The translations under genes and the position numbers were made by a program. A DNA stretch of 64,000 nt from Mycolicibacterium sp. CBMA 234 (GTDB taxonomy: Bacteria; Actinomycetota; Actinomycetes; Mycobacteriales; Mycobacteriaceae), in the NCBI RefSeq assembly GCF_009729415.1, contig NZ_MPKW01000026.1, positions 1-64,000 of the forward strand, written 5' to 3'. Below the pieces are notes generated by a model. It made no database searches and was not told the origin of the DNA. It saw nothing but the letters and a program-made list of their open reading frames with translations. Below, piece after piece: positions 25,272 through 34,703 of this stretch (the stretch's first letter is position 1; every line of letters starts with the position of its first letter).

Positions 25272-27638
25272 TCAGCCTCGGATGAATCCGTTGGTCACCG
25301 CGAATTCCTCACTGGCAAACCAGATTTCGACGTGTGCCGAATCGTAGCCCGGCGAACCCGGGACCCAGTACAAGCCGGTCTTGGTGTTGGCCTTGATGTC
25401 GTAACCCTCGGGCGGCTCCGCATCGGTCGCGACGCGGAACGACATCTGCGCGGTCTCGGGTTCCTCCGCGCCCAGCGCATGGTGCCTGCCGCTGGGCGGG
25501 CCGGCCGTCAAGCTCTCGTCCGGTTGCGTGTGATCGGCCGTCGGCTGATCCGCAGGTGCCGGCGGCACGTGATCCGCCTCCGGCGTGGCCTCTACATCGG
25601 CCGCCGACTCAGACGCGTCCGCCGGTGCAGAGGCTTCCGCCAGCTCTGGAGCCTCGGTCGACTCAGGGGCTTCAGCCGGCTCAGGTTCGCCGCCCACCCG
25701 TTGGGCATCGCGGTCGTCGGCGTCGGCACTGGACTCGGGCGCCGCCCATACGCGCGCGCCGGGCTCCCGACGTCCGAGCGCGGCAAACCCCGCGAGTCCT
25801 GCAGCACCCAAGCCTGCCGCCGCGCCGCCACGACGCAGCGCTTCGGGAAGCTGTACGGACACGGTCGGCTCGTCGTCGTGCCGGTCGCCTGCCGCTGCCT
25901 CAGCCTCCGGCTCGGTCGAGGCGTCGACGGCCCCCTCAGCCTCAGGCTCTCCCTCGGCCGGGTGTTCGTCCGGCTCGCCGGCCGGGTGCTCGCCCGGCTC
26001 GTCGGCCGGGTGCACCTGGTTGAAATCGGGGTACACCGTCGGCGCAGTGTCGATGACGTCGGGGTTGCCCTGGAACTCCGGACCCGCGTACGGCGCGTCG
26101 TGGTGATCGACGTCAGCGGCGAATTCGTCGGCGACGCCGGGTTCCCACGGCTCGGACCCGTTCTCCCACGAGCCATGCTCGTCGCCGTGGCCCTCTTCAG
26201 TGTCGACCGCGCCGGCCGCAAACTGCGGGTCCTCATAGTCGCCGTAGTTGTCGCCGTAATCATCGTGGACGTAGTCGTCGAAATCGTCCTGATTATTGCG
26301 CCGGCGGCGGCGCAGCAGCGCCGCGATGGCAATGCCGATCGCCACCAGCAACAGCGGAATGATCGCCAGCAGCCACCACCAGTGGAACTGGTACCACTTG
26401 CCGGACTCCGCGGGCTGTCCGTTCGCGGCGTTGGACAGGTCCGCGCGGGGCACCTGCAGTCCGCTCAGCTGCGATGCCAGGTCCGACGGCTCGGTGGCGA
26501 ATGCCTTACTGGACTTGTTCCACGAGATCGAGCCGCCAGTGAACTTCTGGCTGAAAACGTCACCATTGACGGACTGGTCGCCGGTCGGCGCGCCGAGCTT
26601 CCCCGTGGCGCCGCCGAGCTTGGCCCACGCGGCGTTGATGGCCCCGCGGACGACGAACGCGCCATGGTCAGGCGTCCAGAAGATCTCCGGGTTGTCGGCT
26701 GCAGCGAAGGTGGCCACGCGGCTGGTCGGTGTCACGCCGCCGTCGGTCTCATTGCTGTTCGGGAAACCGAGGTCGCCCTGCGGTCCACCGGCCGCGCGGT
26801 ACTTGGCCAGTAGCTCGCCGGTCACCACGTGGCCGCCGGTGTTCGGCGAGTAGAAGATGGTGCCGCCGGCGAAGTTCTGCGCCACGCCGCCACCGGTATC
26901 ACCGACCTTGTACTGGGCGCCCTGCTCGTCACCGAGGGGGCCCTGCGGCCCGCCGTACGCCCGGCGCGCCGCGGCGATGGCCGTCGTCGCATCACCCGGT
27001 ACGCCTAGGCCGGTCAGCTGGCCGGCGAGGTCGGCGGGAACGGTGGTGAAGGCCTTGGTTGTGGCGTTCCAGCTCACCTCACCGCCGGTGAATGCCTGGG
27101 AGACGACGTCGCCCTTCCAGGACTCGTCCGCGGTCGGAACGCCGAGGGTACCGGCCGAGCCACCGAGTTTGTCCCAGGCGGCATTGATCGCGCCGCGGAC
27201 CACCCAGGCACCGTTGTCCGGTGTCCAGAAGATGACCGGCTTGTCTGCGGCACTAAACGTGCTGTTCTGACTTCCGGGCGCCTTGCCCGCGCCTTCGTCG
27301 ATGGTCGGGAAGCCGAGATCGCTGTCAGCAGGGCCACCGAGCGACTGGTACTTGTCGAGGACCGCGCCATAGATCGGATGAGCACCCGCGCCGGCAGCGA
27401 AATAGATCTTTCCACTGGCGAAGTTCTGCGCATAACCGCCGCCAACCTGGTAGACGTCGCCGTCTTTGGCACCCAGTTGGCCTCCATCGCCACCCGCGGC
27501 GTCGTAGGCATGACCTATCGCCGCGTCGGCAGCATCGCTTTCTGGTGTCGCAACGGCCAGAGGCGCCATGAGCAGTGCCACCGCGACGGAAAGGGCACCC
27601 ACGCCTGCCCGTCCGGCACGGGTTCGCAGCCCGGTCAT
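25272..27638 (-). CDS. LGFP-repeat membrane protein with C-terminal sunset domain
   Basis: A 788-residue protein, comparable to Rv2721c in position and composition. A signal peptide (GALSVAVALLMAPLAVATP) leads to an external region of tandem LGFP-type repeats (LGFPTIDEG, LGVPTADES, LGFPNSNET, LGAPTGDQS; about 60-385), a motif found in corynebacterial/mycobacterial wall-associated proteins. One membrane helix spans about 415-440 and ends RRRRRNN. A long acidic, Pro/Glu-rich disordered tail follows. The last about 50 residues (EGYDIKANTKTGLYWVPGSP and FASEEFAVTNGFIRG) resemble the sunset domain. GGGAGGAATTCG precedes the ATG at 27638. The protein probably links wall and cytoplasm; function unknown. 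Confidence 0.87.
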   Translation of the reverse strand: MTGLRTRAGRAGVGALSVAVALLMAPLAVATPESDAADAAIGHAYDAAGGDGGQLGAKDGDVYQVGGGYAQNFASGKIYFAAGAGAHPIYGAVLDKYQSLGGPADSDLGFPTIDEGAGKAPGSQNSTFSAADKPVIFWTPDNGAWVVRGAINAAWDKLGGSAGTLGVPTADESWKGDVVSQAFTGGEVSWNATTKAFTTVPADLAGQLTGLGVPGDATTAIAAARRAYGGPQGPLGDEQGAQYKVGDTGGGVAQNFAGGTIFYSPNTGGHVVTGELLAKYRAAGGPQGDLGFPNSNETDGGVTPTSRVATFAAADNPEIFWTPDHGAFVVRGAINAAWAKLGGATGKLGAPTGDQSVNGDVFSQKFTGGSISWNKSSKAFATEPSDLASQLSGLQVPRADLSNAANGQPAESGKWYQFHWWWLLAIIPLLLVAIGIAIAALLRRRRRNNQDDFDDYVHDDYGDNYGDYEDPQFAAGAVDTEEGHGDEHGSWENGSEPWEPGVADEFAADVDHHDAPYAGPEFQGNPDVIDTAPTVYPDFNQVHPADEPGEHPAGEPDEHPAEGEPEAEGAVDASTEPEAEAAAGDRHDDEPTVSVQLPEALRRGGAAAGLGAAGLAGFAALGRREPGARVWAAPESSADADDRDAQRVGGEPEPAEAPESTEAPELAEASAPADASESAADVEATPEADHVPPAPADQPTADHTQPDESLTAGPPSGRHHALGAEEPETAQMSFRVATDAEPPEGYDIKANTKTGLYWVPGSPGYDSAHVEIWFASEEFAVTNGFIRG

Positions 27639-27813
27639 CGAATTCCTCCCGCGGTTGGCAAAACTCAAGGACACAAATTCCGTCAGACAAACTCTCCTGA
27701 TTGAGAGATTCTGTCAACTTTGCTTCAGTTCATGCCCATAGTGCGGGATATCGGCGAGTTACTGGTCTCTGTGTCGCGGTTCGATATGCGAATCAATTCG
27801 ACGCGGAAATTAG

Positions 27814-28971
27814 TTAAACGCCCAATCCGCGCCCGATGATCTCCTTCATGATCTCGGTGGTACCGCCGTAGATCGTCTGGATCCGCGAGTCCAAGAATGC
27901 CCGCGCAATGGGATATTCGCGCATATAACCGTAGCCACCGTGCAGCTGGAGACACCGGTCGACAAGCCGAACCTGCGCTTCGGTGGAATACCATTTGGCC
28001 ATCGCGGCCTGATCGATTGTCAGCTTTCGATCGAGATGCAGGCGAATGAACTCGTCGACCATGATTCGGACCGCGGTCGCTTCAGTCGCCAGTTCCGCCA
28101 GCGCAAATCGACTGTTCTGGAAGCTACCGATCGGCTTGCCGAACGCTTTACGCTCCTTGGCGTATTGCAATGTCGATTCCAGCACGGCTTCCATGGCTGC
28201 GGCAGCCATGACCGCGATGGAAATGCGTTCCTGGGGCAGGTTCTGCATGAGATAGACGAATCCCATGCCCTCCTGTCCGAGCAGGTTTTCGGCCGGAACT
28301 TTGACGTCGGTGAACGACAATTCGGCGGTGTCCTGGGCGTCGAGCCCGATCTTGTCGAGATGCCGGCCGCGTTCGAAACCCGCCATGCCGCGTTCGACCA
28401 CGAACAGGCTGAAACCCTGCGCACCCTTGTCCGGATCCGTCTGCGCGACGACGATCACGAGATCGGCGTGAATACCGTTGGTGATGAACGTCTTCGAGCC
28501 GTTGAGCACGTAGTGGTCGCCGTCTTTGACCGCACGGGTCTTGATGCCCTGCAGGTCACTGCCGGTCCCCGGCTCGGTCATCGCGATGGCGCAGATCAGT
28601 TCGCCGTTGCAGAATCCCGGCAGCCAGCGCTTCTTCTGCTCCTCGTTGGCCAGCTCCAGCAGGTACGGCGCAATGACGTCGTTCTGCAGCGGAAACCCGA
28701 GGCCACTGTGGCGTCCCGCCGCGGTCTCTTCGGTGACGATGACGTTGTAGCGGAAGTCGGGGTTGCCGCCGCCGCCGTACTCCTCGGGCACCGCCATGCC
28801 GAGAAAGCCCTGCTTACCGGCCTCACGCCAGACCTCACGGTCGACGATCTTGGCCTTCTCCCATTCCTCGCGGTAGGGCTCGGCGTGGCGGTCAAGGAAG
28901 GCGCGGTACGACTCTCGGAACAGCTCGTGTTCCGGCTCGAACAACGTGCGGTCGTACTTGATGACACCCAT
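27814..28971 (-). CDS. fadE20: acyl-CoA dehydrogenase (FadE20-like)
   Basis: FAD-dependent acyl-CoA dehydrogenase, first step of beta-oxidation. It has 385 residues with the three-domain fold: the flavin-contact motif AMTEPGTGSDL (130-140), RKAFGKPI (274-281) and LHGGYGYMREYP (343-354). The usual MCAD catalytic Glu in 'IYEGT' is Gly here (IYGGT, 367-371). A Glu at 261 (AAAAMEAVLE) occupies the place used by long-chain and isovaleryl-CoA dehydrogenases, so the enzyme is probably active with that alternative base. GGAGG precedes the ATG at 28971. Orthologue of Rv2724c by synteny. Confidence 0.92.
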   Translation of the reverse strand: MGVIKYDRTLFEPEHELFRESYRAFLDRHAEPYREEWEKAKIVDREVWREAGKQGFLGMAVPEEYGGGGNPDFRYNVIVTEETAAGRHSGLGFPLQNDVIAPYLLELANEEQKKRWLPGFCNGELICAIAMTEPGTGSDLQGIKTRAVKDGDHYVLNGSKTFITNGIHADLVIVVAQTDPDKGAQGFSLFVVERGMAGFERGRHLDKIGLDAQDTAELSFTDVKVPAENLLGQEGMGFVYLMQNLPQERISIAVMAAAAMEAVLESTLQYAKERKAFGKPIGSFQNSRFALAELATEATAVRIMVDEFIRLHLDRKLTIDQAAMAKWYSTEAQVRLVDRCLQLHGGYGYMREYPIARAFLDSRIQTIYGGTTEIMKEIIGRGLGV

Positions 28972-29055
28972 GCGAGACCTCCGGTACTGGATAAGTTTGG
29001 CTCAACCTATCCCAACCGTCCGGTTGGTTGCATGGCGACACGGCGCGGTCGCGAC

Positions 29056-30399
29056 CTAGCGGGACTGGGTGCGCCCCGACCGCGCACGTCCCGACTGGAC
29101 ACGTCCCGGAGCCTGCTGGCCGCCAGAGCGGCGCCGCCGCTGCTGCGGCTGGCCCGCGGTCGCCGTCTTGGCCGGGCGATTACCGCCGCGCGGCGCCGGA
29201 GCTTCCTTGGGCGCGGGCGCCCGGTACGGCGCGATCTCGCCGACCAGCGCCTGCACCGGCGCCGAGTCGGCGACGACTTCCTGCGGCCGGGCCGTGATAC
29301 CGGCCTTGCGCAGCAGCTGCTGGGCATCCCTGCGCTGCTCCGGCAGCACCACGGTGACGACGTCGCCGGCGCTGCCCGCGCGGGCGGTACGGCCCGAACG
29401 GTGCAGGTATGCCTTGTGCTCGGCCGGCGGGTCGACGTGCACAACCAGTTCGACCTCGTCGACGTGCACGCCGCGGGCAGCGATGTCGGTGGCAACCAGC
29501 ACCCGGGCCTCCCCCGCGCTGAACGCGGCGAGGTTGCGGTCGCGGGCCGGCTGGGACAGGTTTCCGTGCAGGTCGACCGACGGCACGCCGGCTTCGGTGA
29601 GCTGACGGGCCAGCTTGCGGGCCTGATGCTTGGTGCGCATGAACAAGATGCGCCGGCCGGTACCGGATGCGAGCCGGTGCACGAGCTCCTGCTTCGCCGC
29701 CGTGTTCGAGACATGGAAGACGTGATGGGTCATGGCAGGCGGCGGCGCGTCGATCTCGTCGACCGAGTGCGTGATCGGGTCCGACAGGAAGCGCCGGACC
29801 AGCTTGTCGACGCCGTTGTCCAGCGTCGCGGAGAACAGCATCCGCTGCCCGCCGGCGGGCGTGGCCGCCAGGATGCGGGTGACGCCCGGCAGGAAGCCCA
29901 GGTCGGCCATGTGGTCGGCCTCGTCGAGAACCGTGACCTGCACAGCGTCCAGGCTGACCAGCTTCTGCTTCATCAGGTCTTCGAGGCGGCCCGGGCAAGC
30001 GATGACGATGTCCGCGCCGGACCGCAACGCCGCCACCTGACGGTTCTGCGACACCCCACCGAAGATGGTGGTCACGGTCAGCCCGACGGCTTTGGCCAGC
30101 GGCTCGACGGTTGCGGCGATCTGGGTGGCCAGCTCCCGGGTGGGGGCCAGCACCAGGCCGGTGGGGCGCGACGGACGGCGGGGGGCGCCGGCCAGCCGGG
30201 CCACGAGCGGAATGGAGAAGGCCAGCGTCTTGCCGCTGCCCGTGCGGCCGCGGCCGAGGACGTCCCGGCCGGCGAGCGTGTCGGGCAGGGTGCTGACCTG
30301 GATCGGGAAGGGCGCGGCGATGCCGCGGCCGGCGAGCGAGGCGACGAGCGCCTCGGGGACGCCAAGCTCAGCGAACGACGACGATTGTTCTGCAGACAT
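29056..30399 (-). CDS. DEAD-box ATP-dependent RNA helicase (RhlE-like)
   Basis: A 447-residue RNA helicase. Motifs in order: Q-motif FPIQVSTLP, Walker A GRTGSGKT (51-58), PTREL (86-90), DEAD (159-162), SAT, the HRSGRTARAG arginine-finger motif VI, and a C-terminal basic Gln/Arg/Gly-rich tail (about 395-447) that likely binds RNA. I chose the ATG at 30399 (MSAEQSSSFAELGV) as start. The frame remains open 108 bases upstream with Cys/Arg-rich residues of doubtful coding character. Likely role in RNA unwinding, ribosome assembly or mRNA decay, possibly with RNase J. Confidence 0.92.
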   Translation of the reverse strand: MSAEQSSSFAELGVPEALVASLAGRGIAAPFPIQVSTLPDTLAGRDVLGRGRTGSGKTLAFSIPLVARLAGAPRRPSRPTGLVLAPTRELATQIAATVEPLAKAVGLTVTTIFGGVSQNRQVAALRSGADIVIACPGRLEDLMKQKLVSLDAVQVTVLDEADHMADLGFLPGVTRILAATPAGGQRMLFSATLDNGVDKLVRRFLSDPITHSVDEIDAPPPAMTHHVFHVSNTAAKQELVHRLASGTGRRILFMRTKHQARKLARQLTEAGVPSVDLHGNLSQPARDRNLAAFSAGEARVLVATDIAARGVHVDEVELVVHVDPPAEHKAYLHRSGRTARAGSAGDVVTVVLPEQRRDAQQLLRKAGITARPQEVVADSAPVQALVGEIAPYRAPAPKEAPAPRGGNRPAKTATAGQPQQRRRRSGGQQAPGRVQSGRARSGRTQSR

Positions 30400-30807
30400 G
30401 TTTAGGTACAGCCTTTCAGGCACGGTAGGTCGACAATGCCGGCGGCAGTATCGGTCGCCGCGAGAAATGCTGGTGCAGAGGGAACTGAAGGCTCTCAGCC
30501 GTTCCACGACGTGATCGGCGGGCGCGTCCCTGCAAGGGTGCGCAGCCGATGTTGAGTCAGAGTCTAGTGCCCACCCCCGTGCGTTACCGCTACTGGGCGG
30601 TCAATCACGGCGCCCATTCCACCAAAAGCCTTGGACTGCAACAGGTATCGAGACCATGTGATTTAACCCACCACCCCGCAACCCCGCAACGTCAGCAATT
30701 AACACCGCAGACAAATTTTCGGCAAACACCGGATACCGATTCGGTCCCAGTGCGACGATGCGAAACAGCTGCCGACGACCGGATCGGAGACGACGAAAGG
30801 GCGACCG
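30400..30807. other. intergenic region between helicase and PE-PPE hydrolase
   Basis: About 410 bases without a convincing gene. It must contain both divergent promoters. A TAGACT hexamer read toward the helicase near 30560 could be a -10 element, which would give a leader of about 150 bases; long leaders are common for DEAD-box mRNAs. A short direct repeat CCCCGCAA occurs near 30675-30690. GAAAGGG serves as the ribosome-binding site of the hydrolase gene. No hairpin or riboswitch could be recognised. Confidence 0.4.
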
Positions 30808-32364
30808 ATGCGCACACTCGGACGCACCATCCCCGCAACGCTGGCTGTGATGCTGACCGTGCTGAGCACGGTCTTGCTGGGCGTCGTGTCGATGGTGACA
30901 GCCGCCTTCACTCTCGCGGCCACCGCGCTGATCGTCCCGGGTACCGGCACGCCGAACGCCAACATCGTGGCCGGTTACAAGGAGAACGCGGACAACTACT
31001 ACATCGCCCCGTTCAACCCACTGTGCACGCAGGCCAACAACTGCACGCTGACCGGCATCAACTACCCCGCCCAGTTCTGGCCGTTCCCGTTCGCCGGCTG
31101 GGGTGGCCTGTCCGGCGCCAAGTGGAATGACTCGACGGGCCAGGGCATCGCGAACCTGGACGCCGCGTTGCAGGCCGCGTTGCCGACCGCGACCACAGCC
31201 AATCCCGTGGTGATCTTCGGCTACTCGCAGGGCGGCAACATCGTCAGCCGGGAAAAGGCCACCCTCAGCGGACTGACCCAGGCCCAGAAGGACGCCCTGT
31301 CATTCGTGATGATCGGCAACACCAACCGCCCTAACGGCGGCCTGTTCGAACGGCTGGCCATGCTCGGCACCGTCCCGATTCTCGATGCGACGTTCGGCCT
31401 GCCGGCGCCGACCAACACCGGCATCAAGACCACCGACATCGCCTTCCAGTACGACGGCGTGTCCGACTTCCCGCTGTACCCGATCAACCTGCTCGCCGAT
31501 CTCAATGCCATCGCCGGATTCTGGTACACCCACGGCACCTACCTGGCGCCCAACGCGAACAGCTCCACCGGCGAGATTCCTGACCTTGAATACACGCCTG
31601 CCGAGCTGCAAGCCGCCCTCAATGACCCGAAGAACCAGACCGTCTACGGCGACACCACGTACATCACCATCCCCACCAAGACCCTGCCACTGGTGCGGCC
31701 GTTCCTCGAGTTCGGCGGCTTCACCCACACCAGCTTCATCATCCAGCCGCTGGTCGACCTGGTTTCGCCGGTACTGCGCGTGCTCATCGACACCGGCTAT
31801 GACCGCAGTTTGAGCCCGGGCGTCCCGGCACCGTTCCGGCTGATCCCGCTGATCAACCCGATCACGCTGACACAGGACCTGATCAAGGCCGCCGGCGAGG
31901 GCGTGAAAGCCGCGATCAGCGACATCACCGGCGGTAAGGTGCAGCTTCCGATCGCCGCGACCACCCCGGCCCTGGCGCCGACGACGGTCGCAGCCCTGGC
32001 CGGGGCGAGTGCACCGAAGGCGGTGTCCGCCACGCCGACCACCGCAGCCAAGCTCGCTCCCGTCGCGGCGACGAAGCTGTCGACCACGGATCCGTCGGAC
32101 CCGGCCGTCGACAACAAGAAGACGGACACCACCGTCAACACCACCGACCCGAAGCAGGACACGACCTCGAGCCAGGACACCAAGCAGGGCAAGAAGCCCG
32201 GCACCAAGAAGAGCGACAAGCAGAACGCGGGCAAGGGCGATCAGTCCGGAGCACCTGATACCGACAACTCAGGCGCCAACAAGAACGGCAAGAAAGACCA
32301 GACCTCCAAGCCCGCCAAGGCCCCTGCCCAGAAGGCCGACAAGCCCGCGAAGGCCGCCGCCTGA
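30808..32364 (+). CDS. PE-PPE domain serine hydrolase, exported, Lys-rich tail
   Basis: A 518-residue exported protein. An N-terminal hydrophobic signal/anchor (LAVMLTVLSTVLLGVVSMV) is followed by a PE-PPE (DUF PF08237) alpha/beta-hydrolase domain (about 38-330) with nucleophile Ser140 in IFGYSQGGN and a candidate His in GGFTHTSF. It has no PE or PPE N-terminal domain. The last about 130 residues are a Thr/Lys/Asp/Ala low-complexity tail (KKPGTKKSDKQNAGKGD, ending PAKAAA). Related mycobacterial enzymes act as lipid esterases or in trehalose-lipid synthesis; the substrate here is unknown. It ends one base before the convergent hflX. Confidence 0.87.
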   Translation: MRTLGRTIPATLAVMLTVLSTVLLGVVSMVTAAFTLAATALIVPGTGTPNANIVAGYKENADNYYIAPFNPLCTQANNCTLTGINYPAQFWPFPFAGWGGLSGAKWNDSTGQGIANLDAALQAALPTATTANPVVIFGYSQGGNIVSREKATLSGLTQAQKDALSFVMIGNTNRPNGGLFERLAMLGTVPILDATFGLPAPTNTGIKTTDIAFQYDGVSDFPLYPINLLADLNAIAGFWYTHGTYLAPNANSSTGEIPDLEYTPAELQAALNDPKNQTVYGDTTYITIPTKTLPLVRPFLEFGGFTHTSFIIQPLVDLVSPVLRVLIDTGYDRSLSPGVPAPFRLIPLINPITLTQDLIKAAGEGVKAAISDITGGKVQLPIAATTPALAPTTVAALAGASAPKAVSATPTTAAKLAPVAATKLSTTDPSDPAVDNKKTDTTVNTTDPKQDTTSSQDTKQGKKPGTKKSDKQNAGKGDQSGAPDTDNSGANKNGKKDQTSKPAKAPAQKADKPAKAAA

Positions 32365-32365
32365 T

Positions 32366-33781
32366 CTAGACCGTGACGAACTCGTTCAGGCTCGCGGCCA
32401 GTGCCATGGGCACCCAGCCTTTGATGCGGGTGCCGTCGGCGGTGTGCTCGGAGGCCTCGACGCGGCCTTCGGCGTGCACGCGGGCCACCAGGTCGCCCCG
32501 GTCATAGGGAATGGTGACGTCAACGGCGGCGTCGGTCGGCTCGACCAACTCACACATCCGCATGCGCAGTCGGTCCAGACCATCACCGGTGTGAGCTGAG
32601 ACGAACACCGCGTCGGGCAGTGCCCGCCGCAAATGGGCCAGCGCCAGATCTCCGGCGGCGTCAGTCTTGTTGACCACCAACAACTCTCGTGGTGCGGCGA
32701 TGTCGTAATCGGCCACCACCTCGCCCACGACCTTGCGCACCGCATTGATCTGCGCCAGTGGATCGGCGTCGGACCCGTCGACAACGTGGACCAGCAGGTC
32801 GGCGTCGACGACCTCCTCCAGCGTCGAACGGAACGCTTCGACCAGCTGCGTGGGCAGGTGCCGCACGAACCCGACGGTGTCGGTCAGGGTGAACGGCCGG
32901 CCGTCGTCCAATTGCCCACGGCGCGTGGTGGGTTCGAGGGTGGCGAATAGCGCGTTCTGCACCAGCACCCCAGCTCCGGTGAGCGCATTGAGCAGGCTCG
33001 ACTTGCCGGCGTTGGTGTAGCCGACGATCGCGATCGACGGGGTGTCGCTGGCCCGCCGGCTGTGTCGCTGGGTGTCGCGAATCTTCTTCATGTCTTTGAT
33101 CTCGCGACGCAACTTCGACATGCGCTCGCGGATCCGCCGCCGGTCGGTCTCGATCTTGGTTTCACCGGGGCCACGGGTACCCACGCCGCCGCCGGCACCA
33201 CCGGCGCGACCACCGGCCTGCCGGGACATCGATTCACCCCAGCCACGCAGCCGCGGCAGCATGTACTCCATCTGCGCCAGTGATACCTGGGCCTTGCCTT
33301 CGCGGCTGGTCGCGTGCTGGGCGAAGATGTCGAGGATCAATGCGGTGCGATCGATGACCTTGACCTTCACCACCTTTTCCAGCGAGTTCAGCTGTGCCGG
33401 GCTCAGTTCGCCGTCGCAGATGACGGTGTCGGCGCCGGTGGCGAGGACGATCTCGCGCAGCTCCTGCGCCTTGCCGGAGCCGATGTAGGTCGAGGCGTCG
33501 GGCTTGTCGCGGCGTTGGATCAGGCCTTCAAGGACTTCGGAGCCCGCGGTCTCCGCGAGGGCGGCCAGCTCGGCGAGGCTGTTGTCGGCATCGGTGGCCG
33601 AGCCGTCGGTCCACACGCCGACCAGCACCACGCGTTCCAGACGTAGCTGGCGGTACTCGACTTCGGAAATGTCTTCGAGTTCGGTGGAGAGTCCGGCGAC
33701 TCGGCGCAGCGCGACGCGATCTTCGAGGGCCAGCTCACCGGTGCTGGGCGTGCCGTGGATTGGGTCTTCTGGGTACGTCAT
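32366..33781 (-). CDS. hflX: GTPase HflX
   Basis: A ribosome-associated GTPase that splits stalled or hibernating 70S ribosomes. It has 471 residues. The N-terminal HflX domain (about 60-180, including YIGSGKAQEL) is followed by a coiled linker with the Gly-rich GGRAGGAGGGVGTRGPGETK element, then the G domain with G1 GYTNAGKSSLLN, G3 DTVGF and G4 NKTD. It is the last gene of the minus-strand run from 36307 (dioxygenase-like, miaA, dapF, hflX), as in M. tuberculosis Rv2728c-Rv2725c. Confidence 0.95.
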   Translation of the reverse strand: MTYPEDPIHGTPSTGELALEDRVALRRVAGLSTELEDISEVEYRQLRLERVVLVGVWTDGSATDADNSLAELAALAETAGSEVLEGLIQRRDKPDASTYIGSGKAQELREIVLATGADTVICDGELSPAQLNSLEKVVKVKVIDRTALILDIFAQHATSREGKAQVSLAQMEYMLPRLRGWGESMSRQAGGRAGGAGGGVGTRGPGETKIETDRRRIRERMSKLRREIKDMKKIRDTQRHSRRASDTPSIAIVGYTNAGKSSLLNALTGAGVLVQNALFATLEPTTRRGQLDDGRPFTLTDTVGFVRHLPTQLVEAFRSTLEEVVDADLLVHVVDGSDADPLAQINAVRKVVGEVVADYDIAAPRELLVVNKTDAAGDLALAHLRRALPDAVFVSAHTGDGLDRLRMRMCELVEPTDAAVDVTIPYDRGDLVARVHAEGRVEASEHTADGTRIKGWVPMALAASLNEFVTV

Positions 33782-33808
33782 AAGTAGTTATCGATGGTGC
33801 CCGCAAAG

Positions 33809-34699
33809 TCAGCGGCCCGCATCTGAATTTCCTTCGTTCTCATGCCACCACTCGGCAGCCAACTCGCCGTGGGCCAACAGCACCGACGGCCCACGCAGAA
33901 AGCTGGTGGTCTCGGTGATGGTCACATTGACCTCACCGCCGGGGATCACCACTCGCATACTTCCAGTGTCCTCGCCGGCGTGAACCAGCGCCGCCAGCGT
34001 CGCCGCGACGGTTCCGGTGCCGCAGGACCGGGTTTCGCCCACCCCACGTTCGTGCACCCGCATTGCGACCGCGCCATGGGCGGGCGCGGTCAGCACCTCG
34101 ATGTTGACGCCCTCGGGGAACTGGTCGGCGTCGAACGACACCGGCGCCCCGACATCCAGCGCCGTCAGTCCGGCCATATTCAGCGACGCGTCAACGCACG
34201 CCAGGTGCGGATTGCCGACGTCGACGGCCAGTCCCTCGAAGGTGCGGCCGGCGACGACCGCCTTACCCGTCCCGAACGAACGCGCCTGGCCCATCTCGAC
34301 GGTGACTTCGGCGTTGACCGCGTCGACGGCATGCAGCACCACCGGCCGTGGCCCGGCCAGGGACCCGACCACGAATTCATCGCGGTGCTCCAACCCTGAC
34401 GCCCGCAGGTAATGCGCGAAGACCCGCACGCCGTTGCCGCACATCTGGGCGATGGAGCCGTCGGCATTGCGGTAGTCCATGTACCAGTCGTCGGCGGAGA
34501 CCCCGTCTGGGAGTTCCGCGAAAACCCCTGCGTTCTGAGCCGCGCCGGCCTTGGTGACCCGCAGCAGGCCGTCGGCCCCGAGGCCGCGGCGCCGGTCGCA
34601 CAACGCGGCGATGACGGAAGGAGTCAGAGTCAATTCGGCGTCGACGTCGGGCAGCACCACGAAGTCGTTCTGGGTGCCATGTCCCTTGCTAAACCGCAC
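33809..34699 (-). CDS. dapF: diaminopimelate epimerase
   Basis: Converts LL- to meso-diaminopimelate, needed for lysine and peptidoglycan. It has 296 residues. The two catalytic cysteines are Cys87 (QMCGNGVR) and Cys226 (RSCGTGT). The N-terminal KGHGTQNDFV motif is typical. It starts 4 bases after the miaA stop, suggesting co-transcription with miaA and hflX. With dapA elsewhere in this window, two steps of the pathway are covered. Confidence 0.96.
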   Translation of the reverse strand: MRFSKGHGTQNDFVVLPDVDAELTLTPSVIAALCDRRRGLGADGLLRVTKAGAAQNAGVFAELPDGVSADDWYMDYRNADGSIAQMCGNGVRVFAHYLRASGLEHRDEFVVGSLAGPRPVVLHAVDAVNAEVTVEMGQARSFGTGKAVVAGRTFEGLAVDVGNPHLACVDASLNMAGLTALDVGAPVSFDADQFPEGVNIEVLTAPAHGAVAMRVHERGVGETRSCGTGTVAATLAALVHAGEDTGSMRVVIPGGEVNVTITETTSFLRGPSVLLAHGELAAEWWHENEGNSDAGR

Positions 34700-34703
34700 C
34701 CGG

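Noticed and set aside
27940..30405. 821-codon plus-strand frame across fadE20 and the helicase
   Set aside because: It runs through two well-defined minus-strand genes and shows no recognisable protein motif; a GC-skew artefact.
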